This document shows, piece by piece, positions 46,029 to 56,464 of a stretch of 64,000 bases of DNA; position 1 is the first letter of the stretch, and the number at the start of each line of letters is the position of its first letter. The notes beneath the pieces were generated by a model. The model saw only the letters and a program-made list of their open reading frames with translations, had not been told where the DNA came from and ran no database searches. The position numbers and the translations under genes were made by a program. Source of the DNA: Tricholoma matsutake (Eukaryota; Basidiomycota; Agaricomycetes; Agaricales; Tricholomataceae); assembly GCA_026075535.2 (NCBI GenBank), contig AP026550.1:6200001-6264000 (forward strand), written 5' to 3'.

Positions 46029-46685
46029 TGTCACGATCCATTCCACGTCCGATCAGAACCTGCAACCATCCGACCATTTTCTGCACTTCAACCCAACTCC
46101 TTCTGTTTTGTTTCCAGCCACCTTGCACTGCCCACACTGCCGTGCCTCAGGCTGCCATCTCTTTTGCAAATTCAACTACGGAGTCCTGTGCAGCTCCCGC
46201 TAGGCAATTTATCTACACAGTCGAGACACTGCTGCAGTCTTTGTTTCCATTTCCACCTTTATTCCAGACTACAGTATTTAAGCTTAGTTAGTTTTGCCTT
46301 GTGTTCCTCAGTTTGTATATCAACATAGACTCAACTTTAACCTGCCAATCTAAACCTCCTACTCCAACCTCAGTTCTCTAAGAGTCTGAACTCCATTTGA
46401 CTCGACCTCTAGTCTCCCTCTGAAGTTCTAACCTCATCTGAACTTAACCTAAGTCCCTCCATACTCCTTCCTGTGTTTACCCGCACTCTCCCACTCCTAC
46501 CTCCAAACCTTTGACTTGAAATTAGGACACCAGATGAGGTGAAGGGTGCAGCTTCTTACAAGCTGAAGCCAAGTCCTTTCTGTTTCCCCTCCCGCAGAAT
46601 CTGCAACAACCCAACAACCTTCCACTATCATCACCTGCAGGGTCCGATCAGATTCCGACGCATCTTCTAGGATCAGTTCTTAACA
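46029..46685 (+). repeat. Gypsy 5' LTR
   Basis: 657 bp, TGTCACGATCC...TTCTTAACA. It is 36 bp shorter than the 3' LTR, which has an extra gctgccttcccaaggctgcc-type duplication. Confidence 0.93.
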
Positions 46686-46725
46686 GTATATACAAACTCA
46701 CACTTCACTTGTCCCATTCCTCTCT

Positions 46726-48117
46726 ATGACCCCTACTGAGACCCACCAGCGCACAACCAGAAATTCCCAATGCACTGGTACTATCCCAGGGATCTCTGCA
46801 ATCCAGCGATCCACCCTTTTTGACCCTTGACCCACCACTACTTTTGGAGTGTCTTCCAGATCCTCAAGCATATTCTGACAAATTGGCTCAGGAGCCCCTT
46901 CAATCAGTGCCAATCTCATGTCCACCTGTGCCCCACACCCTTCCACCAACCCAGAAGGTTTTCAGTCAAGAACTCCCCTTGAGTACATAGGGGGCATCAA
47001 CCAGCCTGAACACTTTGGGTTGGAAGATCCTGGTCTAGAGGACAGACCCCCCAGTGGACCCAATGACCCTAGTGGTCCTGATGGCCCTGGGGGTGACCCC
47101 AATCCCAATGATCCAGAGGATCAACCTCCTGTGGGGGAAAACCCTGACCCAGGGGATAGGTTCATAGATGTCCTTTACAACCTCTCAGAGAGTATCCGCA
47201 CCCTTCATCAGAATAATGCACCCAAGACCAAGAAAATCAAGGTTCACAACCCCAACACTTTCGATGGCACCAATCCAAAGAAACTTAGAGACTTCCTAGT
47301 CTCTTGCAATCTTCATTTCCGCAACTGTCTGCACATATTTTCCTCTGATGAGAAAAAGATCATATTTATCCTTTCTTATCTTAAAGGATCAGCTCTCAGT
47401 TGGTTTGACCCTGGTCTTAATGACCCGACAGATTCTGCACACTGGATGTGGGACTATGAAGCTTTCCTCGCTGAACTGGAAAGTAACTTCGGCCCACATG
47501 ACCCAGTTGGAGATGTGGAAAAAGCTCTCTCTGACTTAACAATGAAGAAAGGTGGTCATATCACAAAATATAACGTTGACTTCTGGGAATTAGCTTCTAG
47601 GGTCAATTGGAACGAAGCAGCCCTTTGTGACTGCTATTTCCACAGTCTTCCGCTCCAACTTCGCATAGAAGTTCTCCAGCGTGGTAAACCCAATACTCTT
47701 GCAGAACTGTGCTTGAAAGCGCAGGACAGCGATGACATCTACTGGATGCAAGAAGATGAATCTTGTTTTGAAACAAAGAATTCTAGTAACGTCACTAACT
47801 CTAGTTGGAAGGACTCTTCCAAAAGTCCTTCCCTGTCTACAAACCAAACCTCTTCAAACTCTGCCCATGGTAACACCTCCAACCAGCAGTCTTCCAAGAC
47901 AAAGAACACTCCCCGGGACAAGCCCAAGTCATCCATCTCTGATAAGTTGGGGAAGAATGGCAAGCTCACTGGGGAGGAATGAGAACATCGCATGAGAGAA
48001 CAACTTTGTCTCTACTGCAGTGAGGAAGGGCACATAGCAGGAAACTGCCTGAAATCCAAAGCTGCAAAAGACCATGCATCCATTGTTGTTCCTGATGCTA
48101 TGGACTTGGAAAAATAG
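46726..48117 (+). pseudogene. Gypsy Gag (three premature TGA stops)
   Basis: The frame starts MTPTETHQRTTRNSQCTGT at 46726 and ends at TAG 48115-48117. In-frame TGA codons at 46828, 46876 and 47980 break it. The longest open stretch is 46918-47982. Visible are a Pro/Gly/Asp-rich N-terminus, a capsid-like domain (NTFDGTNPKKLRDFLVSCNL, YLKGSALSWFDPGL, YNVDFWELASRVNW) and, after the last TGA, the zinc knuckle CLYCSEEGHIAGNC. Gag would form the virus-like particle. Confidence 0.9.
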
Positions 48118-48119
48118 TC

Positions 48120-51100
48120 TGCAACCCTCAGGAAACAGCCATTGGGGCTGGGGGTTGTGTTGACCTTACCCATTTGGCTGCCTGCATTTGTCTCAATGTG
48201 TCCACTCTTTCTGACCCTGACTCCCTAACCATTCTTTTAACCTTTCCTGACTCTTCCACCCCTTTCTGAACCCTTATCAACTCTGGCTCCTCCCACTGCT
48301 TCCTTGACTCCTCTTTTGTGTTGGATAACCAACTCAGCATGGAATACATTAACCTGATCAGTCTACAACTCTTTGATGGATCTTGCAACTCCACCATAAC
48401 TCAGGTCGTCAAACTTCCAGTCACCTTCCCTGCCAGTGAAGTGTTCAATTTGTCATTCTATGTAACCTTGCTCAACTCTTCCTGTTCCGCCATACTCGGT
48501 CATAACTGGCTGAAGCAATACAATCTGTTGATTGACTGGTCTTCAAGCCAACTCACTTTCTGCTCTGCAGATCATAGAGGTCCAGCACCCCCGACATCAC
48601 CTTTGTCCCTGAACCTTCTGGTAGAAATCCTTGAATCCTCCACACTTTCCGAACCCCCCATTCCTTCTAAGTTTACACTTCCTGACATCTCTTTCATCAA
48701 CACTGCCACTTATGCGCATGCTAGCAAACTTCCTGGGGCAGTAGCTTTCCAGATGACCTTCACTCCAGAAGGGTTATCTGCCTGCTCTGCTCAATCTTCA
48801 CCCCCACTGGATTTATCCAACATCCCTGCCAAATATCATGAATTTGCTGATGTCTTTAATAAGACTAAGGTGGACACCCTTCCTCCACATTGCCCTTATG
48901 ACCTCAAGATAGAGGAAGAGGATAATGCTCCCCCTCCTCCGGGTCGCATGTATTCCCTCTCTCCCTCTGAATTAGAAGCCTTACGAGTCTTCATTGACGA
49001 AAACATCCACTCAGGTTTCATCCACCCATCCAAGTCTCTGCATGGTGCTCCCATTCTCTTTGTCAAGAAGAAGGATGGTAGCCTCTGACTTTGTGTTGAC
49101 TATCGAGCACTTAACTGTCTTATGAAGAAGGACCGCTACCCACTTCTGCTCATTTCAGACCTCCTCGACTCTCCCCGCAAAGCCCGCTTATTCACCAAAA
49201 TAGACTTGTGGCACACTTATCACCTAGTCCGCATTGCTGATAGTGATGAGTGGAAAACCACTTTCTGCACCCGCTATGGATCCTTCGAGTGGTTGGTGGT
49301 TCCCTTTGGACTCACTAATGCACCTGCAGCCTTCCAGCGGTTTATGAACGACATCTTCAGCAACATGCTGGATGTTTGTGTCATCATGTACCTCAATGAC
49401 ATCCTAATCTACTCCGATGACAAGTCCCAGCATGGGGCTCATGTCAAAGAAGTCCTCTGCCATCTCCAGAAGAATGACTTTATGCCTCTCCACAGAAATG
49501 TGAGTTCCACAAAGACACTGTTGAATATCTGGGTTTCATCTTGTCACCAGATGGACTGCAGATGTCCGAGGATAAAGTCAAAACCATGCTCGACTGGCCT
49601 GAGCCTAGGAAAGTTAAGGATATACAATCCTTCTTAGGCTTTTGCAACTTTTACCACCGCTTCATTAACAGCTATTCAGACATTGTCATCCCACTCACCT
49701 GCTTGATGCAGAAATCTGCACCCTGGGACTTCAACAAGAAGTGCCGTGACACTTTTGAAAAGCTCAAACAAGAATTCACTCATGCCTCCATCTTAACTCA
49801 ATGGGTACCCGACTCACAGATGGTACTCAAAACTGACGCTTCTGACTATGCCCTAGTGGCTATCCTTTCAGTTTACACTGCAGATGGAGAAATCCATCTG
49901 GTCACTTTTCATTCCCGCTCCTTTAATCCTGCTGAACTAAATTACAACACCCATGATAAGGAACTCTTGGCCATTTTTGAAGCCTTCAAACACTGGCGGC
50001 AGTATTTCGAGGGTTCCGCAAACCTGGTTGATGTGGTCACTGACCACAAAAATCTTGAGTACTTCAGCACTACTAAGTTGCTCACCCGCCACCAGGCCCG
50101 TTGGTCTGAATACCTTTCCCAGTTCAATCTCGTCATCTGCTTCCACCCCAGAAAATTGGGGGCCAAGCCAGATGCGCTCACAAGACGTTGGGACGTCTAC
50201 TGCAAAGGGGGAAATAGCCACTTCGCCTCCATAAACCCGACCAACTTCTGACCTGTATTCACACAGGAACAACTCACCTCCTCCCTCTGCGCCACCTATC
50301 TCGCCACACCTATCCTTTGACAAGCAGTAATCATGGATGTTGAGAAACTCCACAGCAACATCTGCACCTCTCTACCCCTTGACCCACTCTCATCCACTCA
50401 TCTCCCGACACCTGTCGACCCCAACTGGACTATAGATGAGGCAGGTCTCCTCCGCCACTTTGACTGGATTTATGTTCCAGACATTGTGGACCTCTGCCTC
50501 AAGGTCCTTCAATACAAACACAATCATATCCTCTCTGGCCACTTCAGACAAAACAAAACCCAGCAGCTTGTCTGCTGGGAATATGTCTGGCCAAACCTCT
50601 GCACCTTTGTGCAGGAATTCTGCAAATCCTGTACCACTTGCAAACAATCCAAATTGCCTTGACACAAGCCCTACGGGTTCCTAAAGCAACTTCCGGTCCT
50701 GGAATGACCTTGGAACTCAATCTCCATGGATTTTATCGAACAACTACCTGACTCCGATGGCCACACAGCGATCCTGGTCATTGTTGACCACCTCACCAAA
50801 CAAGGCATCTTCATCAGGAACTTCAGAAACAGCTTGCGGCCACTCAAGAGCATTATCAAGGTCCTGCAGATAGACATTGGGCCTGACTTCAACATTGGTG
50901 ACTCTGTCTACGTCACTGCGGAAAATATCTGCACCACTCGTCCTTCCAAGAAACTTTCTGAAAAGAACCATGGCCCCTTCAAAATCATCACCCACCTGGG
51001 CACTCACTCAGTCACCCTGCAGCTCCCAGACCACATGTGGGCCATCCACCCTGTTTTCCATGTCTCTCAACTAGAGAAACACTCCCCAAACACAATTCCA

Positions 51101-51350
51101 AATCAAGTACAACCTCCACCTCCTCCAATCACCATCAATGATGAGCTCAAATATGAGATCACCAAAGTCCTCAACTCCAAGGTCAACAGCCGTCACCACT
51201 GCAAAATACTCTACCTTGTCCAATGGGAGGGCTACCAGGGAACCAAGGAGGAAACCTCCTGGTTACCCGCTACAGAACTCGACTACGCCCAAGAACTCCT
51301 TGCAGATTTTCACACCTGCTACCCACAAAAACCCGGTCCATTGTCCACTT
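48120..51350 (+). pseudogene. Gypsy Pol: protease, RT, RNase H, integrase remnant, chromodomain
   Basis: Protease: TLINSGSSHCF (48270-48302; Asp expected where Asn stands) and [25 protein letters not shown] and [11 protein letters not shown] (about 49.39 kb; YLDD expected). A frameshift lies near 49.49 kb. RNase H: LKTDASDYAL, HDKELLAIFEAF, VVTDHKNLEYFS (49.83-50.07 kb). Integrase zinc domain: HNHILSGHF and CKSCTTCKQSK (50.52-50.65 kb). The catalytic core is mostly gone: MDFIEQLP and VIVDHLTKQG (50.73-50.8 kb) jump to FNIGDSVYV. Chromodomain: EITKVLNSKVNSRHHCKILY then LVQWEGY and EETSWLP (51.15-51.28 kb). Premature stops are TGA at 48267, 49086, 50249, 50318, 50660 and 50705. Confidence 0.92.
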
Positions 51351-51446
51351 AACATATTCACCTTACTCTTTAATGCAGTCAAGGCTCAGAACAAATTTTA
51401 TTATGAAACAAAAACAAAGTAAAAAGAAATTTTTTTCTGGCGGGTT

Positions 51447-52459
51447 CTACACCTCCACCTCCACTTCCCCCTCACCATCTTCATCATCCTCTTCTCCACC
51501 CTCGTCTTCTTCTCCTCTCTCGCTCTCCTCCTCATCTGCTCGCCTTTTCTCCAAATATCTCTGGAATCCCACCCAGTCATCCCCAGACTGGCAGATCCCA
51601 CGTGTCTCCCGCCGGGACTCTTGTACTGCCCGCTCTATCTCTTCTTCGTCCTCTTCACTCTCCTCCATGGCGCTGTCATCCTCTGCCCACTCTGGATCCA
51701 ATGCATCTCGGACCTCCTCCATTGATTCCTGGATCACACTCACCACCTCACTGAAACCTTTCTTCACTATTTTCATCAGCTGCCACAGCAGCTCCACATT
51801 TTCCCCACTACTTCCCACCGGGCCCATCGTCCCCGCCATTGTTGCCACAGGGGCCTCCTGCCCCTCCCACACTACCTCCTCACACTTGTGTTTGACACGC
51901 GTGCAGTTATCGCACATGCATCCCTGCATGCCCATCTTGAAACAAGCAATTTTTTGATATTTGCATCTAGACCACTTATTAGTAAAAGAAGACGAAGAAG
52001 GAAATCAAGGACACACCTTTTGCAGGGCAATGCCACCTGCACCTGCACTGGATTCTCCGACTCCTCTGACCCCACTTGCACTTTTGACTTAGCGACTCTC
52101 TTTTTCTTTGGGGACTTGCTCCCCTCAGCCTCATCCGCCAAACCTGCAACTGCAGCCACCCACTTTTTCTCTGCTCAACATGTGGCCGCTGCCTCCTTCT
52201 TTCGTGCCTCTGCCTGGTGTATCTGCTCTGCCTTTGCAGCCTCCTCTGCTGCCTTCTGTTCCTCCTGTGCCCAGCACTCCTCCTCCCTTGCTGCTTCCTC
52301 CAGCTCCTTCACCTCCTGTTCCATCTGTTCCTTCATGGCCCACTCCCTCTGTTCATATTGGGCCTTCATTGCGGCCAATTTGAGTTGTGCGGAGGTTACT
52401 GGGGGGGACATATTTGATGGTGATGGGAGTAGGAAACAACATGAAAATTTTTCAACCAA
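51447..52459 (-). pseudogene. Antisense ORF of the Gypsy element: coiled coil plus Cys-rich cluster
   Basis: It reads against gag-pol, between pol and the 3' LTR. MVEKFSCC (52459) leads into a Glu/Ala-rich coiled coil (KAQYEQREWAMKEQMEQEVK, EEAAREEECWAQEEQKAAEE). An in-frame TGA (52175-52177) follows, then a Lys/Ser-rich basic patch (SKSPKKKRVAKSK) and LPCKRC. An intron-like gap (about 51960-52018) precedes a second Cys cluster (MGMQGCMCDNCTRVKHKC) and an acidic C-terminus. The CxxC...CxCxxC...C spacing resembles the zinc-cluster proteins found in many mushroom genomes. It may be a captured host gene or an extra retroelement gene. Exon joins are uncertain. The opposite-strand frames at 51223-51957 are its mirror. 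Confidence 0.6.
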
Positions 52460-52529
52460 CTACCACATTCGGAAATCCAACCAACTTCCTTATTCGGATC
52501 AAACACTCACATGCCTCATAGGCTCAGCA

Positions 52530-52544
52530 CTAAGGGGGAAATAC
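52530..52544 (+). promoter_or_regulatory. Gypsy polypurine tract
   Basis: actaagggggaaatac directly precedes the 3' LTR; the aagggggaaa run is the usual plus-strand primer type. Confidence 0.7.
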
Positions 52545-53237
52545 TGTCACAATCCATTCCACATCCGATCAGAACCTGCAACCATCTGACCATTTTCCAC
52601 ACTTCAACCCAACTCCTTCCATTTTGTTTCCAGCCACCTTGCACTGCCCACACTGCTGTGCCTCAGGCTGCCTTGTACAGCACCCACAGCTGCCTTCCCA
52701 AGGCTGCCGTCTCTTTTGCAAATTCGACTATGGATTCCTGTGCGGCTCCCACTAGGCAATTTATCTATGCAGTCGGGACACTGCTGCAGTCTTCATTTCC
52801 ATTTCTGCCTTTATTCCGGACTACAGTATTTAAGCTTAGTTAGTTTTGCCTTGTATTCCTCAGTTCATATATCAACATAGACTCAACTTTAACCTGCCAA
52901 TCTAAACCTCCTACTCCAACCTCAGTTCTCTAAGAGTCTGAACTCCATTTGACTCGACCTCTAGTCTCCCTCTGAAGTTCTAACCTCATCTGAACTTAAC
53001 CTAAGTCCCTCCATACTCCCTCCCATGTTTACCCACACTCTCCCACTCCTACCTCCAAACCTTTGACTTGAAATTAGGACACCAGATGAGGTGAAGGGTG
53101 CAGCTTCTTACAAGCTGAAGCCAAGTCCTTTCTGTTTCCCCTCCCACAGAATCTGCAACAACCTGACAACCTTCCGCTATCATCACCTGCAGGGTCTGAT
53201 CAGATTCCGATGCGTCTTCTAGGATCAGTTCTTAACA
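52545..53237 (+). repeat. Gypsy 3' LTR
   Basis: 693 bp, TGTCACAATCC...TTCTTAACA, followed by AGATG. Differences from the 5' LTR are largely transitions (cgatcc/caatcc, cacgtcc/cacatcc, gacgcatc/gatgcgtc), many at CG sites. Confidence 0.93.
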
Positions 53238-53882
53238 AGATGAAACCTTTGACAGGAGCTGAGAATTACCCCATATGGAAGATCAAAATGATGGAGATCT
53301 TGACAGGACAAGATCTGTGGGAATATGTTGATGGAATGACTATCTGGCCATCAGATGATGCAGCAAAAGTGGCATGGGCAAAGAAAGATAGGATGGTGCT
53401 ATCTACAATCTGATTAAGGGTAGCCAATAAAATGTTGGTATATGTCATGAGTTTGATGACATCAAAGGAAGTGTGGGATGCACTAAAATCATTGCTAGAA
53501 ATGCAAGGGGCACTTGGGATTGTGTTGGCACAATGAAAGTTATTCTGAGCTCAATGTGAAGAATTGACACCTATCAAAGAACACATCTGGACATTGCCTG
53601 GCTACCAGGAGGAGCTGCACAATTTTGGACAGAAAATTGATGGAGAGGAATTTTCTATTATTCTGCTAAGCTCACTCCCTGAAGCTTGGAACAATTACAT
53701 TGCATCTATTGACACCACAGCCCTAATGCACACACTGAAGCTGATTGTGCACATCCTTGAACATGATCGATGGCTTAATATGCATAATGCCAATGACATG
53801 GCCTTAATAGGAAAGCCTGGGAGAAAGAAGTACAATCCCAACATCACTTGCTTTGAATGCAGGGAAAGGGGTACATAGGCAG

Positions 53883-55282
53883 TAGTGTTTTAAGGTCCAG
53901 TTCAGTCCAGTTTTTCAACCCCCAAGAGGGCAACCAGGGACCGCAACTGGTCCAAACTGTTGCCCACATTTGATGGACCACAACCAAACTAAATAGAATC
54001 GGTTCTATTCAGTTCGGTTGCCCCCAAAAGACCAGTTTCAACTGGTCATACCACTAATTTTGTAACTAAATTCTATTATATAGTAAATAAAACTAATTAC
54101 ATTTACACCCTGCGAGCAGTTGCTTGCAGTGGTGGGATGTTACTAAGAGAATGAAAATAAAAGTGAATTAGAAAGAAAAAAACACACCCCACCATCTCAC
54201 ATTTGTAGCGAGGGTGGGGCGGCTGCTGTTGTTGTCTTGTCCCCACTGTTCGTCCTCCCCCTGGGGTGTTGTCCCTGCCAGTCATTGTCCCCACCAGTTG
54301 TCACCACTATTTGTTGTTCCTGTGTTCATTGTTCCTGTGTTTGTTGTTCCCACCCACTCGTTGTTCCTGTGTTCATCGTCCCCTCCTGTTTGGCATCCTG
54401 GTGACTCGTTGCCTCCGCATTTGTCATTCATGCCCATTTGTCATTCCCACATTTGTCATCCCCCACTGTTTGGCATCCTGGTGACTCATTGCCCCCACAT
54501 TTGTCATTTGTTTGCATTGTCCCCTGTTCACAGCTTCCATCCTCATCAGCACCACCATCTCCCCCTATGAGCAGCAGCTCACAGGCGGAGTGGTGGTGCC
54601 ATGTGATGTGGTGTTGGGTGCAGCACAGCAGTGTTGTTGTTGGGTGTGGCACAGTGGCATTGTTGTGAGCCACTGTTGTTGTTGTGTTGTCACCCAGAAA
54701 TGGACCCATTGCCACCCTGCGAGCAGAGGCTCGCAGCGGCAGTGTAGGTCTTCGGTAGGGTATGGTAATGGCAAGAAGTAAGATTCTAAAAAATAAGATA
54801 AACTAGTTAGTACAAAAAAAGAGAAATGAACAACATACCTCTGGGCCCAAATGACAACTAGTGTCATGTCATTTGGGCCCCCTGTCTGTCCTGTCAGCTG
54901 TGGTGGAGTTGTTGAAAGTGGTGCCACTTTGTTTTTTTTGGCAGTGTACATGGCCAACAGGTCTGTGCACAGCCACAGGCTATATAATCCCCCACCAAAT
55001 GAATACTTTTTCCCCAGGCATGTCCCATTTCATTATATATAGAAAATATTAATGGTATCTACATTAATTTATTGTCTTGTAGTGACTGTTTTTTTGAGTA
55101 CACTTTAATATTTTATATACTGTAAAAAGACCGGTCTTCAAAGATTTTTGAAATGAGGCAACCGGCAACCGGAATGACCCCAAATATGGGCAACCACAAC
55201 CAAAAAAAAGACCAGACCAAGGTTCGGTCCAGTTCAATCCTATGGTTATTTTCAGTCCTATAGACTGGACCTTGAAACACTA
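53883..55282. mobile_element. hAT-like element, family A, 1400 bp, TSD ATAGGCAG
   Basis: Terminal repeats are TAGTGTTTTAAGGTCCAG (left) and, in reverse complement, TAGTGTTTCAAGGTCCAG (right). The perfect 8-bp duplication ATAGGCAG is at 53875-53882 and 55283-55290. The inside has aactggtccaaactg words near the ends and a central GC-rich cassette (tgcgagcagttgcttgcag, gcgagcagaggctcgcag). No transposase gene. It splits the Copia 3 zinc knuckle. Confidence 0.93.
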
Positions 55283-56330
55283 ATAGGCAGGCAGTGTAAG
55301 ACCAAATCAGGAAAGTGAGATCAGGACAACAGAAGCAAATGCAGTGGCTGATGAGGCATTCACATTCTATCAGGATTACAGGGAGGATGTAGTGCTGGCT
55401 GTCTCGCCAGATTCTTGGTTAGCTTATTTGGCATCCACATCTCACATTGCTCAAGACCAAGAAATTTTTATTGACTACACCCCTACTTCTGGACATCAGA
55501 TTTCTGGATTTGGAAAGGTACCTGTACTTGGACAAGGCTCAATACAGCTGGAATCCACCATGGGTGGAAAAACCTCCAAAATTACTGTCAAGGATGTGGC
55601 ACATGCACCCAATGCACTGTTTAATCTCATCTCAATTTCACATGCACTTGAGGCTGGGATAGCTGTTCTATTCACATCACCAGGGGTCAGATTCTGATCA
55701 CCCAATGGAGCAATCATCATGGAAGGCTGAGTAATGAACTGACTATTTGACATGAATATCAAAGGTATTGCCAAACACAGCCAAGCATATCCTGCCAAGC
55801 ATGGAAGAACATGGGATGAGTGGCATAGGATTTTGGGGCACCTGGCCATGAGTTCAGTAAAAATGCTCAAGGAGGAGGAAATGGTTTTGGGAATGGAGGT
55901 GGACAGAACTGTGGAACCAGCTTTGAAATGCCAGGCATACATAGTTCAGCCATTTCCCAAAGAAAGTAGGGGAATTTCTTAGCAAGGAATTTAGGAAGTT
56001 CCTACTGGACAATGGTATACAATTGGATGTCACAACTCCTCACTTACTTTGCAGAATGGAATTGCTGAATGATTAAACCAAATGCTGGTAGAGCATGTGC
56101 ACACAATGTTGCATCAGCATGGGCTCTCACACTCTCTTTGGAAAGAAGCAATTGCTTACACAACTTATCTCAAAAATAGATCTCCCATGCAATCAATCAA
56201 AAATCACAAAGTGCCTGATGAAGTCTTCTGGGGAAAGAAGCTGGACATATCACACCTGGAGGAATTCAGCAGAATGTGCTGGGTTTGCAGCTGTAAAGGG
56301 ACAACTTGGTATGTACTGTCAATGATCCCC

Positions 56331-56464
56331 ATCGTCCCTAACCATTCCATGTCACCTCTGGCCCTCCACCATTCTTCCCCTCATCATCTCCGATATCGAT
56401 GAACATTTGATGAAGACCTATGAACATCTATGGACACATACAAACATTTACAAACCTGTACAAA
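56331..56464. other. Unassigned junction between Copia 3 and Copia 4
   Basis: About 130 bp with no copia coding on either strand. acatttgatgaagacctatg and acaaacatttacaaacctgt give a loose repeat. It could be the site of the deletion that removed the 3' half of Copia 3. Confidence 0.35.

Larger units (their letters stand above)
46029..53237 (+). mobile_element. Gypsy chromovirus, complete, 7209 bp, TSD AGATG
   Basis: LTRs at 46029-46685 and 52545-53237 are bounded by AGATG on both sides (46024-46028 and 53238-53242). Gag, protease, RT, RNase H, a damaged integrase and a chromodomain follow in Ty3/Gypsy order on the plus strand. An antisense ORF lies between pol and the 3' LTR. The insertion interrupts the Gag of Copia 3. 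Confidence 0.95.
45987..56325 (+). pseudogene. Copia 3 Gag, protease, integrase (split, decayed)
   Basis: It starts MTDTLNTHTNVYQ at 45987. Across the AGATG duplication it continues at 53238 as MKPLTGAENYPIWKIKM and DLWEYVDGM, typical copia Gag. TCFECRERG (zinc knuckle) ends at the hAT-like insertion, and RQCKTKSG-like text resumes at 55291 with a 1-nt shift. Protease-like DSWLAYLASTSHIAQDQEIF (55.41 kb) has Tyr-Leu where the DxA/DSA active site is expected. GAG-pre-integrase RTWDEWHRILGHLAMSSVKM is at 55.8 kb. Integrase fragments LVEHVHTMLHQHGLSHSLWK and KNHKVPDEVFWGKK run to 56.26 kb. RT is missing. Confidence 0.82.
45712..56330 (+). mobile_element. Copia 3: plus-strand copia element, 3' truncated, with two nested insertions
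   Basis: It starts with a 206-bp LTR (TGTTGA...TCAACA) followed by the primer site. Gag is split at 46028/53238 by the Gypsy element and again at 53882/55283 by a hAT-like element. Coding ends inside integrase near 56.3 kb. No RT, RNase H or 3' LTR follows, so the right limit is approximate. Confidence 0.82.

Noticed and set aside
45987..46328. Apparent 113-codon protein starting MTDTLNTHTNVYQ
   Set aside because: Only the first 13 codons are Copia 3 Gag; the rest is Gypsy LTR read by chance after the insertion point at 46029.
49937..50353. Minus-strand frame of 138 codons
   Set aside because: Lies opposite the RNase H/integrase coding sequence, whose plus-strand reading is conserved; a shadow frame.
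51223..51957. Plus-strand frame of 244 codons, Ser-rich
   Set aside because: It is the mirror of the acidic antisense ORF (51447-51935); the start overlaps the pol 3' end. The minus-strand reading has the coiled coil and Cys motifs.
56331..56464. 3' LTR of Copia 3
   Set aside because: No similarity to the 206-bp LTR at 45712 and no TGAAA duplication; the element is simply truncated.
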